This document shows positions 26,113 to 35,308 of a stretch of DNA of 64,000 bases, piece after piece. This DNA comes from Methanobacteriota archaeon (GTDB taxonomy: Archaea; Halobacteriota; Methanosarcinia; Methanosarcinales; Methanosarcinaceae). The notes under the pieces were generated by a model. That model was given only the letters and a program-made list of their open reading frames with translations. It was not told the DNA's origin and did not search any database. Location of the stretch: contig JAEWQJ010000004.1 of the NCBI GenBank assembly GCA_023399215.1, forward strand, positions 1 through 64,000, given 5' to 3'. Within the stretch, counting starts at the first letter, position 1, and the number at the start of each line of letters is the position of its first letter. Both the position numbers and the translations under genes were made by a program.

Positions 26113-26245
26113 TTTATCTCCTTTATTCAAGCCTATAGTTATGTGCCCGTTAAATTGCCAGAAAAAGAGATAAAAATACTTGTATAATAAAAAGGAAAAA
26201 ATAGATTTATTTTAAATTTGAAGGTTAATTATACAATTTTCTCAG

Positions 26246-26302
26246 AAATAAAGCTTAATTTTTACATATAAACCTTAATATATTTGTTTTAAAGCTTTAT
26301 TT
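26246..26302. repeat. Inverted repeat with 11-bp arms, 35-nt loop
   Basis: AAATAAAGCTT at 26246-26256 and AAGCTTTATTT at 26292-26302 are exact inverted copies, 130 bp upstream of the beta-helix lipoprotein. The spacer to 26504 otherwise holds only a weak copy of the interspersed repeat near 26325-26385. Confidence 0.55.
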
Positions 26303-26504
26303 TGGAAAATATAGTCAAAAACTTGACTGATTATTCGAAATGTATAGTTCAAAAAAATAATTTAGAGTTTCAGGATAAGTTCAACATCCGAGTTTCGCCC
26401 GGAGATCACAGAAAATAGGAAGTTTCCTGGAGATGCACTGCAAATACAACAGCACAAAATCCTTTTTTACTTCGCTCAAGCAGACTTACAGACTTATTCT
26501 TGAT

Positions 26505-27413
26505 TTATTTGTTTTTTCTGAATGCTACCTTTTCCCCGCAATGCTTGTGAAGTTTTTTCGTACCCCCTGCTTCGCTGACAATGGTAAGCATAGTCATAGG
26601 ATCAAAGATTCGGGTTCCCATTACTGCAGTAATTCCTCTCTCAAAAAACGGAGCAGGGTAAAGAGGAGAGCTTGGGCCTAGCAGAACAACTTCCCTTGCT
26701 GCGCCACCCAGGGACAGTAGTTCATCAAAAGTCCTGTTAGCGAGAGTGCTTGCACTGAGAATGATTACATCCGATGCAGGGAGAACTTCGCTGGCTTTTT
26801 CCGAGGGCAGGATCAGGGTTTTCGGAGATTCGACTTCACGCTTTTCGAGGATCGTGAGTTTCTCGGTTATTTTCAGGATTTTAGGTACAAGGGGACCAAA
26901 ATACCCTATCATTGCAACCCTGTCTTCGGGTCTTATGAGGTCAAGGATATCCATGTTTGATGTCGGGAAGTTTTCAGATTTGGTATCCCACAGCATGTAA
27001 GAAAGAGCATTTGCGGTTGCAACTCCGACCGCAGCTTCAAGAGGATTTTTGGACAGGGCAAGTTCAAGCACTTTATCCGCAGTTTTACCTTTCAGAGAGC
27101 CCGCAAACCCGAGAGCAGGACAGCCTGAAAACTCGTAAAGCGGGGTGCAGGCAACGCCTCCATAGTTTTCAGAAATCAGGACTCCTATATAGGCGAGCCC
27201 TATCCTTACATCCTTTACTTCTATGTCCTTAAGAGCAGGACCCAAGTCATTTTTGAGAGCATTAACCAGGGTGGGCAGAATTTCAGTTTCTTCTTTTTTT
27301 CCTTCCCCTTTATTTACTTCCCCTGTTTTTTCTTTACCTTTCAATCCATTTTTTTCCTTTTTTTCTTCATTTTCCGGGAATTTTCTTTTTTCGGAAGATT
27401 CTGTTTCTGTCAT
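26505..27413 (-). CDS. DUF364-domain (Rossmann-like) protein of the molybdate/tungstate operon
   Basis: This 302-residue protein starts with a low-complexity Lys/Glu-rich tail of about 45 residues. The DUF4213/DUF364 pair follows: VRIGLAYIGVLISENYGG, then the Rossmann-like RVAMIGYFGPLVPKI, then DVIILSASTLANRTFDELL and a C-terminal GTRIFDPMTMLTIVSEAGG. DUF364 proteins are predicted to act in metal or cofactor handling. It is the last gene after wtpABC and modD on the same strand, so a role in Mo/W handling is inferred. ATG has an AAAGGTGG ribosome site. Confidence 0.8.
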   Translation of the reverse strand: MTETESSEKRKFPENEEKKEKNGLKGKEKTGEVNKGEGKKEETEILPTLVNALKNDLGPALKDIEVKDVRIGLAYIGVLISENYGGVACTPLYEFSGCPALGFAGSLKGKTADKVLELALSKNPLEAAVGVATANALSYMLWDTKSENFPTSNMDILDLIRPEDRVAMIGYFGPLVPKILKITEKLTILEKREVESPKTLILPSEKASEVLPASDVIILSASTLANRTFDELLSLGGAAREVVLLGPSSPLYPAPFFERGITAVMGTRIFDPMTMLTIVSEAGGTKKLHKHCGEKVAFRKNK

Positions 27414-27461
27414 GCTGCCACCTTTTTACCTTTTTACCTTTTTATCTTTGTCAATCTCTTT

Positions 27462-28253
27462 TTAAATTCTTTCGATTTTAGTGGTGAAGTCAAGTGGATT
27501 TGCGTAATAGGGAGCGCTTATAACGATAATATCTACAAAAGGAGCATATTCAGGAATCATGGGCCCTTTGATTCCTCCCACTGCGAGTTCAAGCTTTGGA
27601 TTTAGTTTCTTAAGTTCGGGCCCGAGTTCCCGCAGTTCTTCCGGAGAAATGTGGTCAAGGAGCATAATATCCGACATTCCGGCATATTTGAACGCTTCGT
27701 CTCTCGTTCTGGGCTCGATTTCTATTTTTTTAATAGCCTTGAGATTTCCCAGTTCGCCTACAACTTCCAGGTGATTCTGGCTAATCTGGATAGAATCGCT
27801 GAGGGAGTTTCTATGAATATCTCCTCCGCCTGCCCGGACAGCTTTAATCTCAAATATCCGTGATCCTGGGTGGGTCTTACGACTTGTTGCAATAATAAGG
27901 TCAGGGTTTGCCTTTCGGCCTGCACTAACGAGAGAAGCCGTCTTCGTGGCAATTGCACACATGATGGTTAGGAATGTCTGGGAAACCCTCCAGTACCTGA
28001 ACAGGAGTTTAAGGTCTCCTTCGGCTTCGAAAATTGCATCCCCGGGCTTGAAAGTCTCTCCGTCTCGAAGGTAATTCAGGGTTTTCAGGTTTTTTCTTTC
28101 ATAATACTCTGCCAGGTCGCCGGCGCAGGCACATACACCATTTTCTCTTGAAACAATCCTCATTTTTCCCCTGCCTTCAAGCCTGAGCAGTTCTGCGCTT
28201 TCATCCTGATAAGGACAGTCTTCATAAAAATACAGCTCAAAAAGGTCTATCAT
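27462..28253 (-). CDS. modD: ModD, quinolinate phosphoribosyltransferase-like protein of molybdate transport operons
   Basis: This 263-residue protein has the NadC fold: an N-terminal part with YQDESAELLRL, the phosphoribosyl region ATSRKTHPGSRIFEIKAVRA, and the barrel end MLLDHISPEELRELGPEL and VGGIKGPMIPEYA. The TSRKTxPG loop is typical, but the context (immediately after a Mo/W ABC transporter) fits ModD, whose precise reaction is not established. ATG 28253 follows GAGGT. NadC itself is an alternative name. Confidence 0.85.
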   Translation of the reverse strand: MIDLFELYFYEDCPYQDESAELLRLEGRGKMRIVSRENGVCACAGDLAEYYERKNLKTLNYLRDGETFKPGDAIFEAEGDLKLLFRYWRVSQTFLTIMCAIATKTASLVSAGRKANPDLIIATSRKTHPGSRIFEIKAVRAGGGDIHRNSLSDSIQISQNHLEVVGELGNLKAIKKIEIEPRTRDEAFKYAGMSDIMLLDHISPEELRELGPELKKLNPKLELAVGGIKGPMIPEYAPFVDIIVISAPYYANPLDFTTKIERI

Positions 28254-28559
28254 ATTTTACCTCAAAGATTTTCTTTATAAATTTCTTGTTTTTATGTTTC
28301 AATTTTCTTTGCTGGCGGTTTCTCATATTAATCTCGTATCGACCTCGTATCGACCTCGTATCAACCTCTATCGATCTCGTATCAATTTCTTTGCTACCGG
28401 CATATTTTCACTTTACTTCTGATTCTGTTAATCTTGATCCCGATATGCATTAGTTCATTCTGACTTCAAATTTTCCTCGAGAATTCTCCAGTGAATTTTC
28501 CTTAAGAATTTTCCTTGAGAATTTTCCTTGAGAATTCCCCCATGAATTTTCCTGTGAAT
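28254..28559. repeat. Spacer with two short tandem repeat arrays
   Basis: Copies of a 12-bp unit (CTCGTATCGAC) run at about 28332-28385. A second array of about six 15-17 bp units (GAATTTTCCTTGA) runs at about 28470-28560 up to the wtpC stop. No gene is visible. Confidence 0.8.
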
Positions 28560-29621
28560 TCACCTTATTATCCTGGCATTTGAAGCTTTGAACACAGCAT
28601 ACATTTCCCTGCCTGGTTCGAGCCCGAGCATTTCACATGAAGTCGGCGTAACCACGGCTTTAATTTCTGCATGTCCGATCTCCATCTCGACCACGACAAG
28701 ATGTTCCTTTTTGAAAATTCCTGAAACTTTTCCTTTCAAAGTGTTTCGGGCCGAACTTTCCATAACCCCTCTAGCAAGAATAACCTCTTCCGGGCGGATA
28801 GAGACAGCGACCTCTTCTCCGGGTTCGGCAGGGTCTGAGGAATAGACTTCCAGTCCTTCGGCTTCAATCACTGTGAGTTTTCCTTCGAGAGCCTTTACCT
28901 TTCCCTTAAGCACGTTAGTACCCAGAAACTCTGCCACGAAATCAGGAGAAGGTCGCCTGAAAACCGACTCAGGGTCTCCGGACTGCATAACTTTCCCTTT
29001 CCTTAATACGACCACGCGGTTCGCCAGAGCCCAGACATCTTCAAAATCGTGGGTCACATGCAAAACAGTAGTACTGTACTCACTGATCGCTTTTTTCAGC
29101 ATCTTCCAGAGCTTTTCTTTTGTTCTTACATCAAGGGCGCTGAAAGGTTCGTCCAGAAGGAGCAGTTTTGGTCTGACTATAAGACTCCTTGCAATGGCTA
29201 CCCTTTGCTTCTCTCCTCCACTCAAGGTAGCTGGTTTTCTGTATAACAGCTCATCGATCCCCAGGACTCCGGCAATCTGCTTTACTTCGGCTTCGATCTG
29301 CTTTTTATCTCTGAGCTTTTTTCGAATTGCATATGCTATATTTTCGAAAACGTTCATGTGGGGAAAAAGCATGTGATCCTGATACACTATACTTATCTGC
29401 CTCATATTCGGAGGAAGATCGGTAATATCTTTTCCTTCGAGAATAATCCTGCCCTTTTCAGGCCCATAAAACCCTATTATGGTCTCAAGGAGAAGGGACT
29501 TCCCACTGCCAGTAGGGCCTATCAGAGTAAGGTAATCTCCTTTTTCGGCTTTGAGCTCTATTCTGTCGAGTTCAAAACCCCCAACATCAAGGCAGAGGTC
29601 CCTGACTTCAAGAAAACTCAC
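28560..29621 (-). CDS. wtpC: Molybdate/tungstate ABC transporter ATP-binding protein
   Basis: This 353-residue ATPase has Walker A GPTGSGKSLL, signature LSGGEKQRVAIARSL, Walker B LLLLDEPFSALD and switch VTHDFED. After residue about 235 there is a TOBE domain (KGKVSGIFKKEHLVVVEMEI), used for oxyanion regulation in ModC/WtpC proteins. The GTG start overlaps the permease stop (GTGA) behind GGGGGGAGG. It completes the importer with the permease and binding protein upstream. Confidence 0.9.
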   Translation of the reverse strand: MSFLEVRDLCLDVGGFELDRIELKAEKGDYLTLIGPTGSGKSLLLETIIGFYGPEKGRIILEGKDITDLPPNMRQISIVYQDHMLFPHMNVFENIAYAIRKKLRDKKQIEAEVKQIAGVLGIDELLYRKPATLSGGEKQRVAIARSLIVRPKLLLLDEPFSALDVRTKEKLWKMLKKAISEYSTTVLHVTHDFEDVWALANRVVVLRKGKVMQSGDPESVFRRPSPDFVAEFLGTNVLKGKVKALEGKLTVIEAEGLEVYSSDPAEPGEEVAVSIRPEEVILARGVMESSARNTLKGKVSGIFKKEHLVVVEMEIGHAEIKAVVTPTSCEMLGLEPGREMYAVFKASNARIIR

Positions 29622-30400
29622 AGCCTCCCCCCTTCAAACCTTTCAAAGCTGAAGATTGCAAGAAAAGCAATTCCCATGAGCAAAATTCCACTTGTGATTG
29701 CCATTTCCAGATTTCCATAGGAAATGTTCAGGTAGAGGGTCACAGGCAGAACTTCGGTATACATATATGATCCCCCTGCCAGCACCAGCACTGCTCCAAA
29801 AGCCCCTATACAGCGGGCAAAGGTGATAACTCCTGAAGCAAAAAGCCCACTCTTTGCCATTGGAAGAGTCACGTGCCTGAAGGTTTCGAATTCCCCGTAC
29901 CCAAAGCTCCTTGAGACCAGTTCGTATCTTGGGTTGATGTCTTCAAAGGTGGAGTAGATTATCCTTACAGCATAGGGAAAAGATACAAAAAACTGGGCAA
30001 TTATTATCCCGAGCTTGCTGAAGGTTACCTTTATCCCCACAGCTTCAAGCACGGGCCCGAGAAAGCTCTGCCCGAAAAGAAGCAGAAGGGCAAGACCCAT
30101 TACCAGTTCCGGAAATGCCATCGGAAGCCCGAGTACGGTTTTTATAATGCTTTTTCCTGGAAAGGAGAAACGCGAAAGTGCATAAGCTGTCGGAATTGAA
30201 CAGCACATTACAGAAAATGTTGAGACTGAAGCGGTCAGTATAGAAAGTTTCATAGAATAAAGCATTTCTTCCGAAAACAGGGCTGAAAAGATTTCGGATG
30301 GACTAAGGACAAAAAGCAATGTTCCTATAGATAAGAAAAGCAAAAAAGTGAAGAAAAGGGCAATGCCCACTGTGAATTTCTTGAACTAGGAATATTTCAT
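29618..30400 (-). CDS. wtpB: Molybdate/tungstate ABC transporter permease, with UAG at codon 5 (or shorter GTG start at 30370)
   Basis: The assured part, from a GTG at 30370, is a 250-residue permease with six helices and the EAA loop RSFGYGEFETFRHVTLP. The first helix begins directly at that GTG, with no ribosome site. The frame continues upstream as ATG AAA TAT TCC TAG TTC AAG AAA TTC ACA GTG: an ATG at 30400, an in-frame TAG at 30386-30388, then the basic FKKFT that normally precedes helix 1. The ATG is 11 bp after the wtpA stop. Readthrough of UAG (as pyrrolysine), initiation at GTG, or recent damage are the alternatives. Confidence 0.8.
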
Positions 30401-30411
30401 ACCCGGATATT

Positions 30412-31230
30412 TTAAGAACTGCATGGCTCAAAGCCCCATTTTTCCCAGATGGCCTTCGCTTCATTTCCTGCAATGTAAGTGTTAAATGCTTCTGCCAGTT
30501 CAGGGTCTTCTGTATATGTAGAAACTGCTGTGGGTATGGTCTGTATTTTATTCTGTTTTTCAGGGATAGGAATTACTTTGATTTTTCCACTGGCTTCACT
30601 CCAGTTTGCCATATCTTCCCATATAATTGCCGCATCCGCATCTCCGGACGTGAGGTAAATAAGGAGCTGGTTTACTGTTGTAGTCTTGACAATTGTATTA
30701 TTCTGTACTTCAGAAAGGATTCCTGCCTTTGTACAGATCTTTTCCGCCACCCTGCCTATTGCAGGTCCATTCGGGTCTCCAAGAGCCAGCTTTACTCCGG
30801 GTTTTGCCAGGTCTTCGAGTTTGCTTATGTTTGCAGGATTTCCCGCAGGTACTGCAATAACCGGGATATGTCGGGTCAGGTTTTCCACGCTGTCATTTAA
30901 AACATAATTCCTTTCCATAGCCTGTTCAGTGTAGTGATAGTCTCCGGGAATGAAGACGTCGCACTCCTTAGAGGTCAGAAATCCGAAGATTTCAGCACTT
31001 CCTCCATAACGAACCTCGACATCTGCTCCAGTTTCGTTTTCAAAATTCCCAATCAATTCATTCATGGGCTTTATAAGGCCTGCTCCGGAACAAACCGTGA
31101 TTTGACTTCCCTCAAATTCATTCCCCGAATTATTAGAAGCAGGAGTCGAAGACATTTTGTCAGTACATCCCGAGCCAGCCATAGCCATAGCCAATAACAT
31201 GATAATTATGAATGCTGAGACCTTTTTCAT
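30412..31230 (-). CDS. wtpA: Molybdate/tungstate-binding lipoprotein
   Basis: This 272-residue ABC solute-binding protein has a lipoprotein signal ending AMAGSGC, then QITVCSGAGLIKPMNELIGN, the start of ModA/WtpA proteins. Other family stretches are VRYGGSAEIFG, ECDVFIPGDYHY, LGDPNGPAIGR and TSGDADAAIIWEDM. It would capture molybdate or tungstate outside the cell and pass it to WtpB/WtpC. The ATG has GTGAGGG upstream. A ModE-like inverted repeat lies just downstream of the predicted transcription start. Confidence 0.9.
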   Translation of the reverse strand: MKKVSAFIIIMLLAMAMAGSGCTDKMSSTPASNNSGNEFEGSQITVCSGAGLIKPMNELIGNFENETGADVEVRYGGSAEIFGFLTSKECDVFIPGDYHYTEQAMERNYVLNDSVENLTRHIPVIAVPAGNPANISKLEDLAKPGVKLALGDPNGPAIGRVAEKICTKAGILSEVQNNTIVKTTTVNQLLIYLTSGDADAAIIWEDMANWSEASGKIKVIPIPEKQNKIQTIPTAVSTYTEDPELAEAFNTYIAGNEAKAIWEKWGFEPCSS

Positions 31231-31255
31231 TCAAAACCCTCACATGGAATTTAGA

Positions 31256-31279
31256 CGATATGTCTGAATGGGCATAACG
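31256..31279. promoter_or_regulatory. ModE-like operator upstream of wtpA
   Basis: The arms CGATATGT and GCATAACG are separated by 8 bp and match as inverted repeats at 6 of 8 positions. They resemble the CGTTATAT...ATATAACG arms of ModE boxes. The site lies 26 bp upstream of the wtpA ATG and about 28 bp after a minus-strand TATA box (TTTATATAA at 31307-31315), a location suited to repression. Confidence 0.4.
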
Positions 31280-31392
31280 GTTAATATAACTTATTATAAA
31301 AACGCCTTATATAAATTATAATTGGGAAGTAGTAAAAAATCCGATTGTTCTCCGGTCCGATATTCAAAAAGGTAAAAAAGTGTTTTTTTCAT

Positions 31393-32034
31393 TTAAAGGT
31401 CAAGTATTCGATGCCTATACTTTTCCAGTTCTTCAGCTCCCCTTTCCCTGGACATGCTGCTCGCTTCGTAAATTATGTAAGATGGAAGCACTTTCATCCC
31501 CATATATTCAAAAATACAATGGGTTATTGATTCCAAATGCTTATTCAGATCTCCATGGGCTCCTCCCTCAGAATACATTGTTTTCGGAGCTCCGGTAGTT
31601 GTAACAATCATTGCTGATTTTCCTTTAAAAAGCCCGGTATCGTAGTCACTATTCGTAACAGGGTTGAACCCAAACCCAGGCGCCAGGATGCGGTCAATCC
31701 ATCCTTTCATTATAGCTGGCATGAAAGTGAAATAAATCGGGAACTGGAAAATCAGAAGGTCTGCCCACTTTACTTTTTCCATTTCCTCTTTAATATCAGG
31801 CGCAAAAGCCCCTGTTTTAGAGGCCTGGATCGCTTCAAAGAAAGGCTTGAAAACATCCTGCTTTTTTCGTTCAGGAAAATCCGAAGCTTTCAGGACAGGA
31901 TGAAACTTCATTGCATAAAGGTCCGAGAGCTTTACGTCATGCCCTTTCTCCTGCAGAGCAGCAAGTGCTGTTTCCTTTAAAGCGCCGTTAAAAGACTTCG
32001 GTTCCGGGTGTGCGTAAACATAAAGAACTTTCAT
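31393..32034 (-). CDS. NAD(P)H dehydrogenase (quinone)-like flavoprotein, NQO1/MdaB/KefF fold
   Basis: This 213-residue protein has the flavodoxin_2 fold: KVLYVYAHPEPKSFNGALKE, the flavin-binding start, then WADLLIFQFPIYFTFMPAIM and IVTTTGAPKTMY. These enzymes carry out two-electron reduction of quinones or similar acceptors with NAD(P)H. ATG 32034 has GGGGGAATGAA upstream. It is alone between wtpA and hisB. The natural acceptor in a methanogen is unknown. Confidence 0.87.
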   Translation of the reverse strand: MKVLYVYAHPEPKSFNGALKETALAALQEKGHDVKLSDLYAMKFHPVLKASDFPERKKQDVFKPFFEAIQASKTGAFAPDIKEEMEKVKWADLLIFQFPIYFTFMPAIMKGWIDRILAPGFGFNPVTNSDYDTGLFKGKSAMIVTTTGAPKTMYSEGGAHGDLNKHLESITHCIFEYMGMKVLPSYIIYEASSMSRERGAEELEKYRHRILDL

Positions 32035-32398
32035 TTCATTCCCCCAAATTATATATTAAATTCGTTTTCCGGAATAAAAAAGTAAGGTCGCTTAACTTTT
32101 GAGGCGACAGGAAACGAAAAACTACGCACCTGAACCTACAGAATCAGATAAGATTCAAACGGATTCCATCATCCCGAACCGGGACTCGGGAAACGGAACT
32201 CGAGTAAATAAATCAGTCTTGAGGGAAGCGAAAATCAGTATATTTTGACCTTAATTCATCCCTCTTGAGCGCAACTGTTGACACTCAATCGTCACATCGG
32301 TTGATCATGCTGACCCTCTTGTTGCTTGAGCGCCTGAGTTTTCGGTCAAGCCTTTTTTTAAAAGGGTTGCGGGCAAGCAGTTTTTTAAAAGGCTTGCT
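32035..32398. other. Spacer; hairpin next to hisB stop
   Basis: There is no gene. CAAGCCTTTT at 32347-32356 and AAAAGGCTTG at 32387-32396 form a perfect 10-bp stem directly after the hisB stop, probably the 3' end structure of the hisB transcript. Confidence 0.5.
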
Positions 32399-32974
32399 TC
32401 ACAGAGTACCTTTAGTGCTTTTTACCTCTTTACCCTCGATTTTTACAGCACGTTTCATTGCATAGGCAAAAGCCTTGAAAAGAGCTTCGATCTTGTGATG
32501 ATCATTATCGCCATAGACACTCGCATGGATGGTAATTTTTGCATTTGAGGCCAGCGTTTCAAAGAAGTGCTTTACAAGCTGGGTACTGAATTGTCCTACC
32601 TGAGGAGATGCAAACTCGGCATTCAGGACAAGATAGCTGCGTCCGCCTATATCCAGGGCAACCTCGGCAAGAGCTTCGTCCATTGGAATTCTGGCCTCCC
32701 CAAATCGGGCAATTCCTGCCATATCTCCGAGCGCTTCTGCAAGCACTTTTCCGAGAACTATCCCTGTGTCTTCCACAAGGTGATGCTCGTCCACGTACAG
32801 GTCACCATCCGCACGTACTTTAAGGTCAAACTCTGCATGCCTTGCAAAAGAAGTAAGCATATGGTCAAAAAACCCGATCCCTGTGTTAATATCGGCAATC
32901 CCAGTGCCGTCAAGGTTCAACTCAAGCTGGATATCGGTCTCTTTTGTTTTGCGAGACAATTTACCTGTTCTCAT
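32399..32974 (-). CDS. hisB: Imidazoleglycerol-phosphate dehydratase
   Basis: This 191-residue enzyme dehydrates imidazole glycerol phosphate in histidine synthesis. It has the two Mn-binding motifs of the family: GIGFFDHMLTSFARHAEFDL plus DEHHLVED, and later VKHFFETLA plus GDNDHHKIEALFKA. The start at ATG 32974 (MRTGKLSRKTKETDIQ) fits the family; the frame opens four codons earlier. hisA and hisG follow upstream in genomic order on the same strand but with spacers over 100 bp. Confidence 0.93.
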   Translation of the reverse strand: MRTGKLSRKTKETDIQLELNLDGTGIADINTGIGFFDHMLTSFARHAEFDLKVRADGDLYVDEHHLVEDTGIVLGKVLAEALGDMAGIARFGEARIPMDEALAEVALDIGGRSYLVLNAEFASPQVGQFSTQLVKHFFETLASNAKITIHASVYGDNDHHKIEALFKAFAYAMKRAVKIEGKEVKSTKGTL

Positions 32975-33113
32975 ACAGCACCACATTCTCTTTAAATTTA
33001 TAAATACTTTTTATCTGGCTGCCTGTGAATTCCTTTTCCGATGTTTTTCCGGAAGATTGAAAAAATGGAATTATGTCGAAGGTCTCTGCCAAGGAGTAAA
33101 AATAAGGTTCAGA

Positions 33114-33851
33114 TCACTCATGCCTAATTATTTCAATCGCTGCTTCAAGTGTGAACCTGCCTGTATAGAGAGCACTACCTACCACAACCCCTGCTGCCCC
33201 GGTTTTCTTCAGGACCTGCAGGTCTTGAAGGGAACTTACTCCTCCAGATGCGATCACAGGAATGCTGACAGATTCCACAAGTTCTTTTGTAGGGACAGGA
33301 TTTACTCCCTGCATAAGGCCTTCTGTATCTATATTTGTAAAAAGCAGGCTGCCTGCACCCAGTTCTTCAAACTTTCGTCCCATTTCTACAGGAGTTTGTG
33401 AGCATTCCTCAGTCCAACCTTTGATGGATATTTTTCCGTTTTTTGCATCCAGGGCAACGGTCACACGTTCGCTTCCAAAGGCATTTGAGAGCTGTTTTAC
33501 AAGGTCCGGGTTCTGAAGTGCAGCAGTTCCGAGAATCGCCCTTGAGACTCCCAGTTCAAGCAGAGAAGCTGCGTCCTCAAAGCTCCGAATGCCTCCTCCA
33601 ACCTGAATCTGCACCCCTTTTTCCTGGCATGCACTCACTATTTTTTCGATTATAGGGGCGTTTTTACGCTCTCCTTCAATTGCTCCGTCCAGGTCTACCA
33701 GGTGCAGGGTCTTTGCCCCTTTTCGAACCCAATCAAGGGCAACTTCAACAGGATCGTCAAGGGACACAATCTCACTGCCAGGTACTCCCTGCACAAGTTG
33801 AACGCACTTTCCGCCCCTCATATCCACCGCAGGAATCACTTCAAAAACCAA
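33114..33851 (-). CDS. hisA: ProFAR isomerase (phosphoribosylformimino-5-aminoimidazole carboxamide ribotide isomerase)
   Basis: This TIM-barrel isomerase of histidine synthesis begins FEVIPAVDMRGGKCVQLVQG with the catalytic Asp, and has the phosphate-binding GGGIRSFEDA and ASGGVSSLQDL loops. I prefer the TTG at 33851, eight nt after CGGAG, to the GTG at 33857, only two nt after it. Length is about 245 residues, normal for HisA. Confidence 0.92.
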   Translation of the reverse strand: MVFEVIPAVDMRGGKCVQLVQGVPGSEIVSLDDPVEVALDWVRKGAKTLHLVDLDGAIEGERKNAPIIEKIVSACQEKGVQIQVGGGIRSFEDAASLLELGVSRAILGTAALQNPDLVKQLSNAFGSERVTVALDAKNGKISIKGWTEECSQTPVEMGRKFEELGAGSLLFTNIDTEGLMQGVNPVPTKELVESVSIPVIASGGVSSLQDLQVLKKTGAAGVVVGSALYTGRFTLEAAIEIIRHE

Positions 33852-33967
33852 AGTCACATCTCCGACACGTCTTTGAGAAATCTCCTTTTATCTTTGAGAA
33901 ATCTCTTTCTGTTAAATCTCCTTCTGTTTGTCTTGCCTGAAAAAACCTATTTTTCCGGTTTTTCCTT

Positions 33968-34837
33968 TCACGGCATTATTCTTTCGATAGGTACGACAAG
34001 AACGTCACGCGCACCAACCTTCTTCAGCTTATTTACAATGGTAAAAATCAAGTCTGCGTCCACAACAGCGTGAACTGCAAGGATGGATTCTCCGGGCAAT
34101 TTGCTGGACTCGACCTTCATAACCGTTGGGCCTGACATTCCTGGAAGGACTTCTTTTACTGCCTGGAGAGAAGACTCAGGAACATTCATCATAAGATAAC
34201 GCCGATGCTTTGCATTTAGCACGCTTTCCAGTGCAGTTTTGATGTCCAGAATTTTTTCCTTTGTCCTGAGGCTTTCTTTATTTGCAATCAGGTAGACTGT
34301 GGAAGAGAAAACAGTGTCAATAGGCTTTAGATGATTTAGAGTCAGAGTGGTTCCGGAGCTTGAGATGTCCACGATTGCATCTGCTATTCCCACATGTGGG
34401 GTCATTTCACAGGCGCCACTGACCTTTATAACCTCAACATTGACTCCAAGATTGTTGAAGTACTGGCGTGTAATTTCCGGAAACTCGGTTGCAATCTTTC
34501 GGCCTTCAAGATCCTCAGCTTTCTGGAAATCCGAGTCTTCAGGGACAGCCAGAACAAGGCTGGCCTTTCCGAATTTAAGGTCCAGAAGAGTTTCAACCTT
34601 TGATCCTCTTTCCGTAATCAGATCTATGCCTGTAATACCTACGTCTGCAGCTCCATCCTGTACATACTCAGGAATGTCAGCAGCCCTGGCAAAGAGGATA
34701 TGGATATCCGGATCGGTGGTTTTTGCAAAAAGTTTTCGACTTTCGGCCCCTCCACTTATCGGGAGCCCTGCATCTTTGAAAATAGAGATTGTGGGTTCGT
34801 AAAGGCGCCCTTTATTGGGTATTGCAATGCGAATCAT
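33968..34837 (-). CDS. hisG: ATP phosphoribosyltransferase, long form
   Basis: This 289-residue enzyme catalyses the first step of histidine synthesis. The start IRIAIPNKGRLYEPTI, the motifs GAADVGITGIDLITERG and VGIADAIVDISSSGTTL, and the phosphate loop are all typical. The C-terminal regulatory ACT-like domain (ending VVPIERIMP) shows it is the long, histidine-inhibited form that works without HisZ. ATG 34837 has GAGGA upstream. Confidence 0.94.
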   Translation of the reverse strand: MIRIAIPNKGRLYEPTISIFKDAGLPISGGAESRKLFAKTTDPDIHILFARAADIPEYVQDGAADVGITGIDLITERGSKVETLLDLKFGKASLVLAVPEDSDFQKAEDLEGRKIATEFPEITRQYFNNLGVNVEVIKVSGACEMTPHVGIADAIVDISSSGTTLTLNHLKPIDTVFSSTVYLIANKESLRTKEKILDIKTALESVLNAKHRRYLMMNVPESSLQAVKEVLPGMSGPTVMKVESSKLPGESILAVHAVVDADLIFTIVNKLKKVGARDVLVVPIERIMP

Positions 34838-35308
34838 CTGTTATGTCCTCTATAAATAATCTGCCGGGAGGTATTTTCCCGGGTAAGCTCATCAAAGTAA
34901 AAACGTTTATTCAGAATACTCTAGTATGATATAGACTTCACGGTAAGATTTCATAGAAGTTTTCCTTTAAGAAAGGCAAGTCCATAGATAAAAAGCCAAA
35001 TCATTATGAATTAATTTTGATAACCAATCAGTAAACTTCCAGGATTATAAGGTAAAAATCGTTTTTAGAGAAATTATTACTTCCGGTAATTAAGACATGG
35101 GAAAAATTATATATTCATAGTAATTGAATAGGAAATGATTTTTGAAGTATATATTAGAAATTATTAATGTCAGAGTAACATAAGAATTAATCACAACAGA
35201 GTGCTAAGCATAGCAGACTGATGGTACAACTGACCGAAAAATAGTAAATCAATAACATTTACATTTAATAATAAAAACTATTATCGATTTTGAAAAAAGA
35301 GGATCCAA
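34838..35308. other. Divergent spacer between hisG and metK
   Basis: No gene is visible. A TATA-like AAAATTATATATTC lies at 35102-35116, about 200 bp before metK, and GAGGATCC precedes the metK ATG. No riboswitch fold was recognised. Confidence 0.4.
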
